NCBI RefSeq assembly: GCF_000688515.1
Contig: NZ_JHZK01000021.1
Location: 1 to 62,931 of the forward strand
DNA length: 62,931 nucleotides
Reading direction: 5' to 3'
Source: Afifella pfennigii DSM 17143
GTDB taxonomy: Bacteria > Pseudomonadota > Alphaproteobacteria > Rhizobiales > Afifellaceae
Shown: positions 9,747 to 18,008 of the stretch, piece after piece
Numbering within the stretch: the stretch's first letter is position 1
How the letters are laid out: each line of letters begins with the position of its first letter
Notes under the pieces: generated by a model
Database searches by the model: none
What the model was told of the DNA's origin: nothing
What the model saw: only the letters and a program-made list of their open reading frames with translations
Position numbers and translations under genes: made by a program

Positions 9747-11861
9747 ATGGAAAAGACGCTTCACACGAGCCGCCCGCCGCGCGCCGACAAGCGGCCGGCA
9801 GAGATCACCCGTCACGGCCATACCCGCCAGGATCCCTATGCCTGGCTGCGGGCGGAGAACTGGCAGGAGGTGATGCGCGATCCCTCCAGCCTGGACGCGG
9901 ATATCCGCGCCTATCTGGAGGCGGAGAACGCCTACTTCTCTGCCGCGATGGAAGACACCGAGGCGCTGCAGGAGCGGCTGTTTGCCGAGATGAAGGGGCG
10001 CATCAAGGAGGATGATTCCTCCGTGCCGGCGCCGGACGGCGCCTTCGCCTATGCCATCCGCTATGTGGAGGGCGGTCAGCATCCGCTCTTCGTGCGCAGC
10101 CCGCGCGATGGCGGCAAGGAAGAGGTGCTTCTGGACGGCAACGCGCTCGCCGAGGGCCACGCCTACTTCAAGATCGGCGGCGCCGCCCATTCGCCGGACC
10201 ACCGCCGCCTCGCCTGGTCCTTCGACGACGCCGGCTCCGAATTCTACACCTTGCAGGTCAGGAACCTTGAGAGCGGCGAGGACATCGCCGACCTCATCCC
10301 CGATACCAGCGGCGGCGCCATCTGGTCCGCCGACGGCCAGCATCTGTTCTATGTGCGTCTGGACGCCAACCACCGGCCCTCGAAAGTCTTCCGCCATCGC
10401 CTCGGCAGCCCCGTTTCGGAGGACGTTCTCGTCTACGAGGAGGCCGATCCCGGTTTCTTCGTCGGCCTCGGCATGACGCGCTCCGAACGCTTCATCGTCA
10501 TCGACTGCCACACCCACGAGACCTCCGAGACAAGGCTGATCCCGGCCGACCGGCCAGAGGCAGAGCCGGTCCTGGTGGAGCCGCGCCGCGAGGGGCTGGA
10601 ATATTACGTCGACGAGGCGCATGGCACGCTCTTCATCCGCACCAATGCCGGCGGCGCCAAGGATTTCGCCATCGTGACGGCGCCGGTGGAGGCGCCGGGG
10701 CTTTCAAACTGGCGCGAGCTGGTGCCGCACAGGCCGGGCCGTCTCATCCTCGGCCATGCCCTTTTTGCCCGCCATCTGGTGCGCCTGGAGCGCGAGGGCG
10801 GCCTGCCGCGCATCGTCGTGCGCCGGCTTGAGGGCGAGGAGCACGAGATCGCCTTCGCCGAGGAGGCCTATGCGCTCGGCATCGACCCCGGCTACGAGTT
10901 CGACACCGACACCTTGCGCTTTTCCTATTCCTCGCTGACGACGCCCTCGCGCGTCTTCGATTACGACATGGAAAGCCGCGAGCGGCGCCTGATGAAGGAG
11001 CAGGAGGTGCCTTCCGGCCACGATCCCGCCCGCTATGTCGCCCGCCGCGTCATGGCCAGGGCGCCGGACGGGGAGGAGGTGCCGGTCTCCCTGCTCTACC
11101 GCAAGGAAACCAGGCTCGACGGCTCCGCGCCCTGCCTTCTCTACGGCTACGGCTCCTACGGCATCGCCATCCCGGCGGGCTTTTCCGTCACCCGCCTGTC
11201 GCTCGTCGATCGCGGCTTCGTCTACGCCATCGCCCATATTCGCGGCGGCAAGGACAAGGGCTTTGCCTGGTACGAGACCGGCAAGCGCGAGAAGAAGGTG
11301 AACACCTTCACGGATTTCGTGGCGGCGGCCGAGCATCTCCTCGCCGAGGGCTTCACCGCCGAGGGTCGGATCATCGCCCATGGCGGCTCGGCCGGCGGCA
11401 TGCTCATGGGTGCCGTCGCCAATATGGCGCCGCAGCTTTTCGGCGGCATCATCGCCGACGTGCCCTTCGTCGACGTCCTCAACACCATGCTGGACGACAC
11501 CCTGCCGCTCACCCCGCCGGAATGGCCCGAATGGGGCAACCCGGTGGAGAGCGAGGCCGACTACCGCACCATCCTCGGCTATTCGCCCTACGACAATGTG
11601 CGCCGCCAGGCCTATCCGCCGATCCTCGCCATGGCCGGGCTCACCGATCCGCGCGTCACCTATTGGGAGCCGGCCAAATGGGTGGCGCGGCTGCGCGAGA
11701 TGAAGGCGGACGACAATCTCCTTCTTCTGCGCACCAACATGGACGCCGGCCATGCCGGCGCCTCCGGCCGCTTCGACGCCCTGAAGGAGGTCGCCATCGA
11801 ATACGCCTTCGCGCTGAAGGTGATGGGGCTTGCACAGAAGGAGCCCTTGCCCGCCGGCTGA
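9747..11861 (+). CDS. ptrB: Oligopeptidase B-like S9 serine peptidase
   Basis: 704 residues, the usual size for oligopeptidase B, which cuts short peptides after Lys or Arg in the cytoplasm or periplasm. Residues about 70-410 form the beta-propeller. Residues about 415-695 form the alpha/beta-hydrolase domain with the nucleophile in HGGSAGG (Ser548), Asp634 in LTDPRV and His669 in DAGHAGASGRF. Spacings of 86 and 35 match the E. coli enzyme closely. FSVTRLSLVDRGFVYAIAHI is the typical S9A strand. No signal peptide is present. No clear ribosome site precedes the ATG, so the exact start is less certain than the identity. Confidence 0.95.
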   Translation: MEKTLHTSRPPRADKRPAEITRHGHTRQDPYAWLRAENWQEVMRDPSSLDADIRAYLEAENAYFSAAMEDTEALQERLFAEMKGRIKEDDSSVPAPDGAFAYAIRYVEGGQHPLFVRSPRDGGKEEVLLDGNALAEGHAYFKIGGAAHSPDHRRLAWSFDDAGSEFYTLQVRNLESGEDIADLIPDTSGGAIWSADGQHLFYVRLDANHRPSKVFRHRLGSPVSEDVLVYEEADPGFFVGLGMTRSERFIVIDCHTHETSETRLIPADRPEAEPVLVEPRREGLEYYVDEAHGTLFIRTNAGGAKDFAIVTAPVEAPGLSNWRELVPHRPGRLILGHALFARHLVRLEREGGLPRIVVRRLEGEEHEIAFAEEAYALGIDPGYEFDTDTLRFSYSSLTTPSRVFDYDMESRERRLMKEQEVPSGHDPARYVARRVMARAPDGEEVPVSLLYRKETRLDGSAPCLLYGYGSYGIAIPAGFSVTRLSLVDRGFVYAIAHIRGGKDKGFAWYETGKREKKVNTFTDFVAAAEHLLAEGFTAEGRIIAHGGSAGGMLMGAVANMAPQLFGGIIADVPFVDVLNTMLDDTLPLTPPEWPEWGNPVESEADYRTILGYSPYDNVRRQAYPPILAMAGLTDPRVTYWEPAKWVARLREMKADDNLLLLRTNMDAGHAGASGRFDALKEVAIEYAFALKVMGLAQKEPLPAG

Positions 11862-11880
11862 AGGACGCCACAATTGCCTC

Positions 11881-12579
11881 ATGCGGCTTCTTCCGGCACT
11901 GGCGCTCATGGCGCTTCTCCTGACGACGCATGCGGCGCGCGCCCAGCCGGTCGAAGTCGATGTGGAGCTGGTTCTCGCCGCCGACGGCTCCGGCTCCATC
12001 GACGATGACGAGCTCTTCTTCCAGCGCCGAGGCTACGCCTCGGCCATCGAGAGCGAAGAGTTCTTGAAGGTCATCGAGGCCGGCCTCATCGGCGCCATCG
12101 CTATCGCCTATGTGGAATGGGGCGGGCCGGCCTCGCAGCACACCATCGTCGACTGGACGGTGATCGCTGGTGCCGCCGACGCGGCGGCCTTCGCCGCGGC
12201 GCTGCGCGCGACGCCTCGCGCCGCCACCGGCTACAATTCCATCTCAGAGGCGATCGCCTATTCCCACGCCAAGATCACCCAGAATGGCTATGAGGGGTTG
12301 AAGAAGGTGATCGACGTTTCCGGCGACGGTCCGAATATCGGCGGGCGCCCGCTGGAGTTGGCGCGCCAGGACGCGGTCGCGGCCGGCATCACCATCAACG
12401 GCCTCGTCATCAACCGCCCGGGCGGCGTCGTGCGCCGCATCGGCGCCGAGCCCCTCATCGAGCATTATCGTCGTGACGTCATCGGCGGCCCGGCGGCTTT
12501 CGTCATGTCGGTGGAGGCGCCGGAGCGTTTCGCCGAGGTCGTGCGCCGCAAGCTGGTCCTGGAAATCGCCACCCGTTGA
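11881..12579 (+). CDS. Secreted DUF1194 (VWA-like) protein
   Basis: 232 residues. ATG 11881 gives a clean signal peptide (MRLLPALALMALLLTTHAARA). An upstream in-frame ATG at 11830 would place a polar leader ahead of it. The mature protein starts with VDVELVLAADGSGSIDDDE, a MIDAS-like DxSxS motif (here DGSGS) as in von Willebrand factor A domains. The GYNSISEAIAYS and VIDVSGDGPN segments complete the DUF1194 pattern. It is likely a periplasmic metal-dependent ligand-binding protein of unknown partner. It begins 19 bp after the oligopeptidase gene on the same strand and may be co-transcribed with it. Confidence 0.85.
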   Translation: MRLLPALALMALLLTTHAARAQPVEVDVELVLAADGSGSIDDDELFFQRRGYASAIESEEFLKVIEAGLIGAIAIAYVEWGGPASQHTIVDWTVIAGAADAAAFAAALRATPRAATGYNSISEAIAYSHAKITQNGYEGLKKVIDVSGDGPNIGGRPLELARQDAVAAGITINGLVINRPGGVVRRIGAEPLIEHYRRDVIGGPAAFVMSVEAPERFAEVVRRKLVLEIATR

Positions 12580-12718
12580 GGGGCGCGCAGCCGCGCATCT
12601 CATTTGCGCCCCGCGCCGTTGCCAAAGGCGCCCGCGCCCTTATGTTCCGCGGAACCGGCCGCCACGCACCCGTGTTGATCCTGCGACCGGAGCCATTTCA
12701 GACAGAGGAGACATCTTC

Positions 12719-13318
12719 ATGGCGTTCACACTGCCGGACCTTCCATATTCCTACGACGCCCTCGCCCCGCATATGTCGGCAGAAACGCTGGAATATCATC
12801 ACGATAAGCACCACAAAGCGTACTGCGACACGATGAACGACATGATCAAGGGCACCGAATACGAGAACATGGACCTTGAGGAGATCGTCAAGAAGAGCCA
12901 CTCCGACAATCCCAAGCTCTTCAACCAGGCGGGGCAGTTCTACAACCACATCCATTTCTGGAAGTGGATGAAGTCCGGCGGCGGCGGGCGCTCGCTCCCC
13001 GGCGGCCTGGCCAGCCAGATCGATTCCGATCTCGGCTCCTTCGACGAGTTCCGCACCAAGTTCATCGATGCCGGCAAGGGCCAGTTCGGCTCCGGTTGGG
13101 CCTGGCTCGCCATGAAGGACGGGCGCCTGACGGTGATGAACACGCCGAACGGCGAGAACCCGCTCGTCCACGGCGCGACGCCCCTCCTCGGCGTCGATGT
13201 CTGGGAGCATTCCTATTACATCGACTACCGCAACGCCCGGCCGAAATACCTGGAGGCCTTCGTCGACAACCTGGTCAACTGGGATTACGTCGCCGAGCTC
13301 TACGAAGCGGCAAAATAG
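12719..13318 (+). CDS. sodB: Superoxide dismutase [Fe/Mn]
   Basis: 199-residue cytoplasmic SOD converting superoxide to H2O2 and O2. The metal ligands can be placed at His27 (EYHHDKHH), His77 (FYNHIHFW), Asp160 and His164 (DVWEHSYYIDYRN). Alphaproteobacterial proteins of this form are usually iron or cambialistic enzymes; metal choice cannot be decided by sight. AGAGGAG lies 5-6 bases before the ATG at 12719. An open frame continues upstream to 12473 but runs through the DUF1194 gene and is not used. A strong terminator follows 26 bp after the stop, so this is probably a single-gene unit. Confidence 0.97.
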   Translation: MAFTLPDLPYSYDALAPHMSAETLEYHHDKHHKAYCDTMNDMIKGTEYENMDLEEIVKKSHSDNPKLFNQAGQFYNHIHFWKWMKSGGGGRSLPGGLASQIDSDLGSFDEFRTKFIDAGKGQFGSGWAWLAMKDGRLTVMNTPNGENPLVHGATPLLGVDVWEHSYYIDYRNARPKYLEAFVDNLVNWDYVAELYEAAK

Positions 13319-13344
13319 GCTTTCCGGCTCTTCGAGCTTTCAAG

Positions 13345-13371
13345 CCCCGGCCCTCACGGCCGGGGTTTTTT
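13345..13371 (+). terminator. Rho-independent terminator after sodB
   Basis: A perfect 8-bp GC stem (CCCCGGCC at 13345-13352 pairing with GGCCGGGG at 13358-13365), a 5-base loop and six Ts. It begins 26 bp after the sodB stop codon. Confidence 0.9.
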
Positions 13372-13706
13372 CGTGTCGGGCAACGTCCTGAAAAATCCCC
13401 TAGTAGGCCTTGAAAATCGTATATGCTTTATGTATATACAGAAGCATGGGCCTAAGACTGGCTCATGCTGAGTCTCGTCGACGAAACAGAAGAAACCGAT
13501 CGAAAGCGCTAAACTCGTTCCTGAATTCTGACTGTCCCAAAAACCTGACGCTCTGAAGGACGCAAAAAGCCCAGTCTGACTGAAGCTTCCTTGAACTAAG
13601 CATCCCTCACGCGACAAACCTGAAGTTGAAATCGCAAAACCTGAACAAGCAGAGTAAATGACGAGGATACTCGGCCAAAAAAACTCGCTGCTCAGGAGAG
13701 AGCGTC
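13372..13706. other. AT-richer non-coding stretch upstream of the BrnTA module
   Basis: 335 bp without a supportable gene. Base composition is clearly lower in GC than the flanks, for example the TATATGCTTTATGTATATAC patch near 13420-13440. This suggests DNA brought in with the toxin-antitoxin pair. The promoter and autoregulatory operator of brnT are expected in its right part; BAGGAGAG-like AGGAGAG just before 13707 is the ribosome site. No tRNA, repeat or attachment site was found. A minus-strand open frame (13354-13617) overlaps the sodB terminator and was not accepted. Confidence 0.5.
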
Positions 13707-14009
13707 ATGGAGTTCGAGTGGAGCGAGACGAAGCGGCAGGAGGTCATCGAGCGTAGAAAGGTCGATATCCTCTATGCCGCGTTCATCTTTGAGGGACCTG
13801 TCTTTGTATCTAAAGACGGCCGGAAGGAATATGGCGAAGATCGGTGGATTGCGGTGGGCTTGGTGGAGAACGAGTGCTTCGTCGTGGTTTATACCATCCG
13901 TGACGGCACGATCCGCCTCATCACCGCATGGAAAGGTGGTCGCCATGAAAGACGGCGATATCAGGAAAGGCTCGCTCGACAGCCTGCGGGAGATGCGTGG
14001 GCGGGGTGA
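13707..14009 (+). CDS. brnT: BrnT-family ribonuclease toxin
   Basis: 100 residues that fit the BrnT fold, a RelE-like endoribonuclease that blocks growth by RNA cleavage. The N-terminal FEWSETKRQEVIERRKVDI corresponds to the 'FEWDExKxxxNxxKHGVxF' opening. GEDRWIAVGLVENECFVVVYT is the central sheet, and RLITAWKGGRHERRRYQERL is the basic active-site tail with the RRERRRY-like run. An AGGAGAG ribosome site is close to the ATG. The antitoxin gene begins inside its 3' end, overlapping by 65 bp. The last dozen residues (PAGDAWAG) are unusual and may be an extension created by that overlap. Confidence 0.88.
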   Translation: MEFEWSETKRQEVIERRKVDILYAAFIFEGPVFVSKDGRKEYGEDRWIAVGLVENECFVVVYTIRDGTIRLITAWKGGRHERRRYQERLARQPAGDAWAG

Positions 14010-14226
14010 ACTGCATCACGACGCCGACGCACCGGAAGGTCCCGAACTGAGCGCGGAGTTTTGGCAAAAGGCTGTGCTCAAGGAACCGGAATCCAAGAAA
14101 CCCATCAGCCTTCGCGTCGATCGTGATGTGCTGGATTGGTTCAAGTCTCAAGGCGAGGGATATCAGACGCGCATGAACGCTGTCCTGCGCGCCTATATGG
14201 AGAGTTTCGCGCAAAGAGATCGCTGA
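13945..14226 (+). CDS. brnA: BrnA-family antitoxin (ribbon-helix-helix)
   Basis: 93 residues from the ATG at 13945. A longer in-frame opening to 13774 lies wholly within brnT and is not needed. The C-terminal half carries the RHH DNA-binding pattern: PISLRVDRDVLDWFKSQGEG then RMNAVLRAYM. This is the BrnA arrangement, in which the antitoxin dimerises, binds the promoter and covers the toxin. The N-terminal half (KDGDIRKGSLDSLREM) is the flexible toxin-binding part. It overlaps brnT by 65 bp, larger than usual, so the pair must be co-transcribed. The order toxin-then-antitoxin is standard for brnTA. Confidence 0.87.
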   Translation: MKDGDIRKGSLDSLREMRGRGELHHDADAPEGPELSAEFWQKAVLKEPESKKPISLRVDRDVLDWFKSQGEGYQTRMNAVLRAYMESFAQRDR

Positions 14227-14316
14227 GGCGGGCGGGATATTCCCCAGCTGGCCCCCGGCTCTGCGTGTCGCAGTGCCTGCTCGAAAGGTCCTGCAGCCCG
14301 GCACGGGATGCCCTGT

Positions 14317-14363
14317 CGTCGTGCCCGGGCTCGGCCTCGGCAACCGGCGATGACGAGAGAGCG
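14317..14363. repeat. Degenerate palindromic intergenic repeat, copy 1
   Basis: Begins CGTCGTGCCCGGGCTCGG and ends with ACCGGCGATGACGAGAGAGCG. The ending is close to that of the copy at 47522-47625, and a third relative lies near 54631. All three are intergenic. The layout resembles the short mosaic palindromic units common in Hyphomicrobiales genomes. This copy is truncated and sits between brnA and the end of the alcohol dehydrogenase gene. Confidence 0.5.
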
Positions 14364-14393
14364 CGGTGCCGGCCGCCGAGCCCGGTTCCGGCC

Positions 14394-15467
14394 CTAAGGC
14401 GTGATCGCCACCTTCAAGACGCCGTCGCGCTGATTGGCAAAGAGGTCGTAGGCCTCCTCGATGTCGTTGAGCTTGAAGCGGTGGGTCACCAGCGGGCGCG
14501 TGTCGAGGCGGTCGGAGGCGATCACCTGCATCAGCCGGCGCATGCGCTCCTTGCCGCCTGGGCAGAGCGTGGTGACGATGGTCTGATCGCCGAGCCCGGC
14601 GAGGAAGCCGTCGAGCGGGATCTTGAGGTCGGCGGAATAGACGCCGAGCGAGGAGAGCGTGCCGCCCGGCCGCAGCACCCGCAGCGCCGCCTCGAAGGTC
14701 TCCTGCAGCCCCAGCGCCTCGATCGCCACGTCGACGCCGCGCCCGTCGGTGAGACGCAGGATCTCGTCCACCGGATCGACCTTGGTGAAGTCGACGATAT
14801 GGTCGGCGCCCATCTTCTGGGCGATTTCCATGCGCGCCGGCACGGCTTCGACGCCGATGATGGTGGTGGCGCCCATCAGCCTGGCGCCGGCCGTGGCGCA
14901 CAGCCCGATCGGGCCCTGCGCGAAGACGGCGACGATATCGCCGATTTTGACCCGCCCGCGCTCGGCCCCGGAAAAGCCCGTCGACATGATGTCCGGGCAC
15001 ATCAGCACCTGTTCGTCGGTAAGCCCGTCGGGGATCGGCGCCAGGTTGGTCATGGCGTCCGGCACCAGGAGGTATTCCGCCTGCGCTCCGTCGATGGTGT
15101 TGCCGAAGCGCCAGCCGCCGAGCGGCTTGAAGCCGTGCTTGGTCCCGGCCCCGTCCTGCGAATGGCAGCCGATGAGGCAGGCGGCCGAATGCCCGCTCGG
15201 GGTGATCGCCCCGGCGATGACGCGCTGGCCTTCCTCGTAGCCCTCAACGGCCGAGCCGAGCTTCTCGATGATGCCGACTGGCTCGTGGCCGATGGTCAGG
15301 CCCCGCTCCACCGGGTACTCGCCCTTCAGGATGTGGATGTCGGTGCCGCAGATCGTCGTCGTGGTGACGCGGATGAGGGCATCCAGAGGTCCGACATCGG
15401 GCACCGGCTTCTCGTCGAGAACGATGCGGTTCGGCTCCACGAAGATGGCGGCTTTCATCTTGGGCAT
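14394..15467 (-). CDS. Zinc-dependent alcohol dehydrogenase (secondary-ADH/TbADH-like)
   Basis: 357 residues of the medium-chain dehydrogenase family, oxidising an alcohol with NAD(P)+. Catalytic zinc ligands are visible at Cys40 (CGTD), His61-Glu62 (GHEPVG) and Asp159 (CPDIMSTGF). The Asp ligand is the pattern of secondary alcohol dehydrogenases. The structural-zinc lobe lacks the four-Cys motif; the loop instead reads GHSAACLIGCHSQDG, as in enzymes with only one zinc. The Rossmann fold starts at about residue 175 (AVFAQGPIGLCATAGARLMG). AGGAGAG precedes the ATG at 15467. The exact substrate is unknown. It is probably monocistronic. Confidence 0.92.
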   Translation of the reverse strand: MPKMKAAIFVEPNRIVLDEKPVPDVGPLDALIRVTTTTICGTDIHILKGEYPVERGLTIGHEPVGIIEKLGSAVEGYEEGQRVIAGAITPSGHSAACLIGCHSQDGAGTKHGFKPLGGWRFGNTIDGAQAEYLLVPDAMTNLAPIPDGLTDEQVLMCPDIMSTGFSGAERGRVKIGDIVAVFAQGPIGLCATAGARLMGATTIIGVEAVPARMEIAQKMGADHIVDFTKVDPVDEILRLTDGRGVDVAIEALGLQETFEAALRVLRPGGTLSSLGVYSADLKIPLDGFLAGLGDQTIVTTLCPGGKERMRRLMQVIASDRLDTRPLVTHRFKLNDIEEAYDLFANQRDGVLKVAITP

Positions 15468-15797
15468 GGGTGAGGCTCTCCTTTCGCGCTGCTCGGCCCC
15501 TGCCTCCCGTTTATGGGCAAAGGACCGGCTCGGCCTTGCGTCCGAGAAGGTGCGGGCCAGGGCGCCGAGCTTCTTTGACGCCGGTCAAGTGGAGATGACG
15601 CGCTGCCGGGAAAACGGCCGTCTCGCGAAAACGTGAAGAGTAGTCGATGCTTGCGGGTAGATGGCGCCTTGCCCGGCGAGCCTGCGGGCGTCGCCGGTCG
15701 CTCGCGGGCAAGCGCTACCTCTGCCGGCCGTGCAGACCGGCGGAAGTCGGTCGTTTCGCCCGGGTGGGTCTCGCAATAGCGCCGAACCGAGCCGCAC
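15468..15797. other. Non-coding gap with one imperfect hairpin
   Basis: 330 bp between the start of the alcohol dehydrogenase gene and the end of a secreted-protein gene, both on the minus strand. It should contain the dehydrogenase promoter. Positions 15668-15680 and 15701-15712 can pair as an approximately 12-bp stem with one bulged G and a 20-base loop. This may be a transcription stop for the upstream secreted-protein gene. Short open frames here show no family features and no ribosome sites. Nothing else was recognised. Confidence 0.4.
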
Positions 15798-16091
15798 CTA
15801 TTGGTCCACGCGCCGACACTTCATCAGGCCGGGATTGACCGCCCAGGTCTGCACCTCGCTCAGCCAGCGCCGGCAGAGATATTCGCTCGGAAAGCATGCC
15901 TGCGCGCTCACCGGCCGGACCCAATCGTTGAACGGATCCTGGCTGGTGCCGGAATAGGTGCCGCGCCATGGGCCGAACCCGGCCTCGCATGGCCCGCCGC
16001 CGCGCGGCGGGGGAGGGGAGTAGACGCCGGCGAGCGCCGCGCCGCCGAGAAATGTCAGCAGGAACGTCGCGCCTATGAGGCTTTTCATCAT
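15798..16091 (-). CDS. Secreted four-cysteine protein (paralog A)
   Basis: 97 residues from ATG 16091, preceded by GGAG; a longer frame to 16154 adds a polar leader before the signal peptide. The signal peptide is MMKSLIGATFLLTFLGGAALA. The mature part has a Pro/Gly-rich SPPPPRGGGP start and four cysteines spaced C-x30-C-x6-C-x18-C, with the phrase ACFPSEYLCRRWL. A second protein at 17609-17941 has the same pattern (C-x36-C-x6-C-x19-C, with GCFRTERECRRFI). The two are therefore paralogs flanking the two cytochrome genes. I do not recognise the family. It is likely periplasmic and disulfide-bonded. It is divergent from the cytochrome c' gene. Confidence 0.75.
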   Translation of the reverse strand: MMKSLIGATFLLTFLGGAALAGVYSPPPPRGGGPCEAGFGPWRGTYSGTSQDPFNDWVRPVSAQACFPSEYLCRRWLSEVQTWAVNPGLMKCRRVDQ

Positions 16092-16219
16092 ACGATCTCC
16101 AGAAATCTCCAAGTCTCTCACAGCTGCGTGAGAAGCGCCGGACGCAGCGTTCACCGGTAGCTGGAAGGTTGCTCCTCTCTATAATAGCGCCCGTCAGATA
16201 TACTTGGGAGGTACGCTTC

Positions 16220-16681
16220 ATGTTCCGCAGCTTAACGCTTGCCCTTCTTGTCTCCTCCGCGGTCGCCGCCGGCGTCGCTTACGCCCAGGGCCCGATAGCC
16301 GGCGAAGGCGCCATCCAGTCGCGCCAGGCGATCATGAAGTCCTACGGCGCCGCCGCCAAGGTCGGAGGCGGCATGGCCAAGGGCGAAATCCCCTACAATC
16401 CCGCCGTCGGCATGTTGGTGCTGGCGACGCTGAATGCCGGCGCCAATTCCGTCGGCCATTTCTTTCCCGAGGATTCGCAGACCGGCGGCGACACCGAGGC
16501 GGCGCCGAAAATCTGGCAAGACATGCAAGGCTTCAACGAGAAGATCGACGAGTTGCAGGGCGCCACCGAGATGGCCCTCGCCAGCCAGCCGGCCGACCTT
16601 GACACCTTCAAGGCCGCTTTCGGCGATGTCGCGCAGAATTGCAAATCCTGCCACGAAGATTATCGCATCGAGAAGAACTGA
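16220..16681 (+). CDS. Cytochrome c' / c-556 family protein
   Basis: 153 residues. ATG 16220 follows a GGGAGG site and begins a signal peptide (MFRSLTLALLVSSAVAAGVAYA). A longer frame to 16169 is rejected on this ground. The mature part is a four-helix bundle opening with AIQSRQAIMKSYGAAAK and ending with the single haem site CKSCH near residue 144 in the family's CKSCHEDYR context. Such periplasmic high-spin c-type cytochromes bind NO or act in electron transfer. The gene for a diheme cytochrome c begins 2 bases after its stop, so the two are co-transcribed and may exchange electrons. Confidence 0.93.
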   Translation: MFRSLTLALLVSSAVAAGVAYAQGPIAGEGAIQSRQAIMKSYGAAAKVGGGMAKGEIPYNPAVGMLVLATLNAGANSVGHFFPEDSQTGGDTEAAPKIWQDMQGFNEKIDELQGATEMALASQPADLDTFKAAFGDVAQNCKSCHEDYRIEKN

Positions 16682-16683
16682 CC

Positions 16684-17601
16684 TTGGCGAAGAAGCTCCT
16701 CGCGGCGGCCGCCCTCATCGCGGTCGCCGCCGGCGCGCTGTTCTGGCTCTTGACCGCGCCACGCTCGATTTCGACGGCGGCTTTGCCGCAGCATCAACCG
16801 GACCTTGAGAACGGCGAGGCGATGTTCCAGCTCGGCGGCTGCGCCAATTGCCACGCCGTGCCCAAGGCGGAGGGCGACGAGCGGTTGAAGCTGGCCGGCG
16901 GGCTGGAGCTTGCCACCGATTTCGGCACCTTCCGCGTCCCGAACATCTCGCCCGACGAGGCCACCGGCATCGGCGGCTGGAGCGATGCCGATTTCGTCGG
17001 CGCCATGCAGCGCGGCGTCTCGCCGGACGGCGCGCATTACTACCCGGCCTTTCCCTACGCCTCCTATGCGCGCATGCGGGCGGAGGACGTCCTCGACCTG
17101 AAAGCCTATCTCGACACGCTGCCGGCCGTCTCCAACGAGGTGGCGGGGCACGACCTCGCTTTTCCCTACAATCTCCGTCGCGGGCTCGGCCTGTGGAAGC
17201 GGCTTTATCTTTCCGACGCGCCCGTCGTTTCCCTAACGGCGGACGCTGAGCGGCTTCTGCGCGGCCGCTACCTCGTGGAGGGGGCCGGCCATTGCGGGGA
17301 GTGCCACACGCCGCGCGGCACGCTCGGCGCCATGCGGGAGGATGCCTGGCTCGCCGGCGCGCCCAATCCGGAGGGCAAGGGTAGGATCCCTAACATCACC
17401 CCGCATGCCGACGGCGTGGAGTCCTGGAGCGAGGCCGATCTCGTTTATTTCTTCGAAAGCGGCTTCACGCCCGAATTCGATTCCGTCGGCGGCTCCATGG
17501 TGGCCGTGCAGGAAGAACTGGCGCGGCTTGAAAAGTCGGACCTTGAAGCCATCGCCGCCTATCTGAAGGCCGTGCCGCCGCGCCCGAGCGCCGGCAGATA
17601 A
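16684..17601 (+). CDS. Diheme c-type cytochrome
   Basis: 305 residues. I place the start at TTG 16684, immediately after the preceding cytochrome's stop. The alternative ATG at 16639 would overlap that gene and push the membrane segment away from the N-terminus. The protein begins with an uncleaved anchor or signal (KKLLAAAALIAVAAGALFWLL). Two haem sites follow, CANCH near residue 55 and CGECH near residue 205, each with a downstream Met. This matches the diheme subunits that take electrons from periplasmic dehydrogenases. No dehydrogenase subunit adjoins it here, so its donor is open; the alcohol dehydrogenase at 14394 is NAD(P)-type and cytoplasmic. Confidence 0.9.
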   Translation: MAKKLLAAAALIAVAAGALFWLLTAPRSISTAALPQHQPDLENGEAMFQLGGCANCHAVPKAEGDERLKLAGGLELATDFGTFRVPNISPDEATGIGGWSDADFVGAMQRGVSPDGAHYYPAFPYASYARMRAEDVLDLKAYLDTLPAVSNEVAGHDLAFPYNLRRGLGLWKRLYLSDAPVVSLTADAERLLRGRYLVEGAGHCGECHTPRGTLGAMREDAWLAGAPNPEGKGRIPNITPHADGVESWSEADLVYFFESGFTPEFDSVGGSMVAVQEELARLEKSDLEAIAAYLKAVPPRPSAGR

Positions 17602-17608
17602 GCTCGCG

Positions 17609-17941
17609 CTACCTGAGCGCCCGCGCCGGCACGCCCGGCCGGCAGCCCATGGTGACGACGGGCCCGTTGGCGAAGCTGACGCCTTCGTTGATGAAGCGCC
17701 GGCATTCCCGCTCGGTGCGGAAGCAGCCTTCGGCGTAGAAGGGACGGGTTCCATCGGCATAGATCGGCTTGCGTTTCGCCGACACCCAGCCGAACCATAG
17801 CTGTTGCGGCGGATAGCGGCTCGTCAGCACCGCGCAGGTGCCCTTGCCCTTGTCGAAGGAGAAGGGCTCCGCCGCCGGCAAGGGCGTTGCCGGGACGGCG
17901 AAAAAGCTGGCGAGCAAGGCGCTCGCAAGAAGACGATGCAT
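17609..17941 (-). CDS. Secreted four-cysteine protein (paralog B)
   Basis: 110 residues, opening with a signal peptide (MHRLLASALLASFFAVPATP, cut near LPAA at residue 24). Its four cysteines are spaced C-x36-C-x6-C-x19-C, and the phrase GCFRTERECRRFI mirrors ACFPSEYLCRRWL in the protein at 15798-16091. The Trp/Pro-rich middle (PPQQLWFGWVSA) is likely a beta segment. AGGAG lies 8 bases before the ATG. It is convergent with the diheme cytochrome gene, with only 7 bp between the stops. I know no named family for this pair. Periplasmic location is inferred from the signal peptide. Confidence 0.75.
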   Translation of the reverse strand: MHRLLASALLASFFAVPATPLPAAEPFSFDKGKGTCAVLTSRYPPQQLWFGWVSAKRKPIYADGTRPFYAEGCFRTERECRRFINEGVSFANGPVVTMGCRPGVPARALR

Positions 17942-18008
17942 CGGGTCAACTCCTGTCTGCCATCAAGGGGCGGGGCCGCCCGGCAGTTCCATCAAGGCTC
18001 ACGTCACC

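Noticed and set aside
8169..10622. An 817-residue minus-strand open frame across the MFS and peptidase genes
   Set aside because: It spans two real genes on the other strand and has the low-complexity Arg/Gly/Asp composition of an antisense shadow.
13354..13617. An 87-residue minus-strand open frame in the sodB-brnT gap
   Set aside because: It overlaps the strong sodB terminator hairpin, has no ribosome site and no family features.
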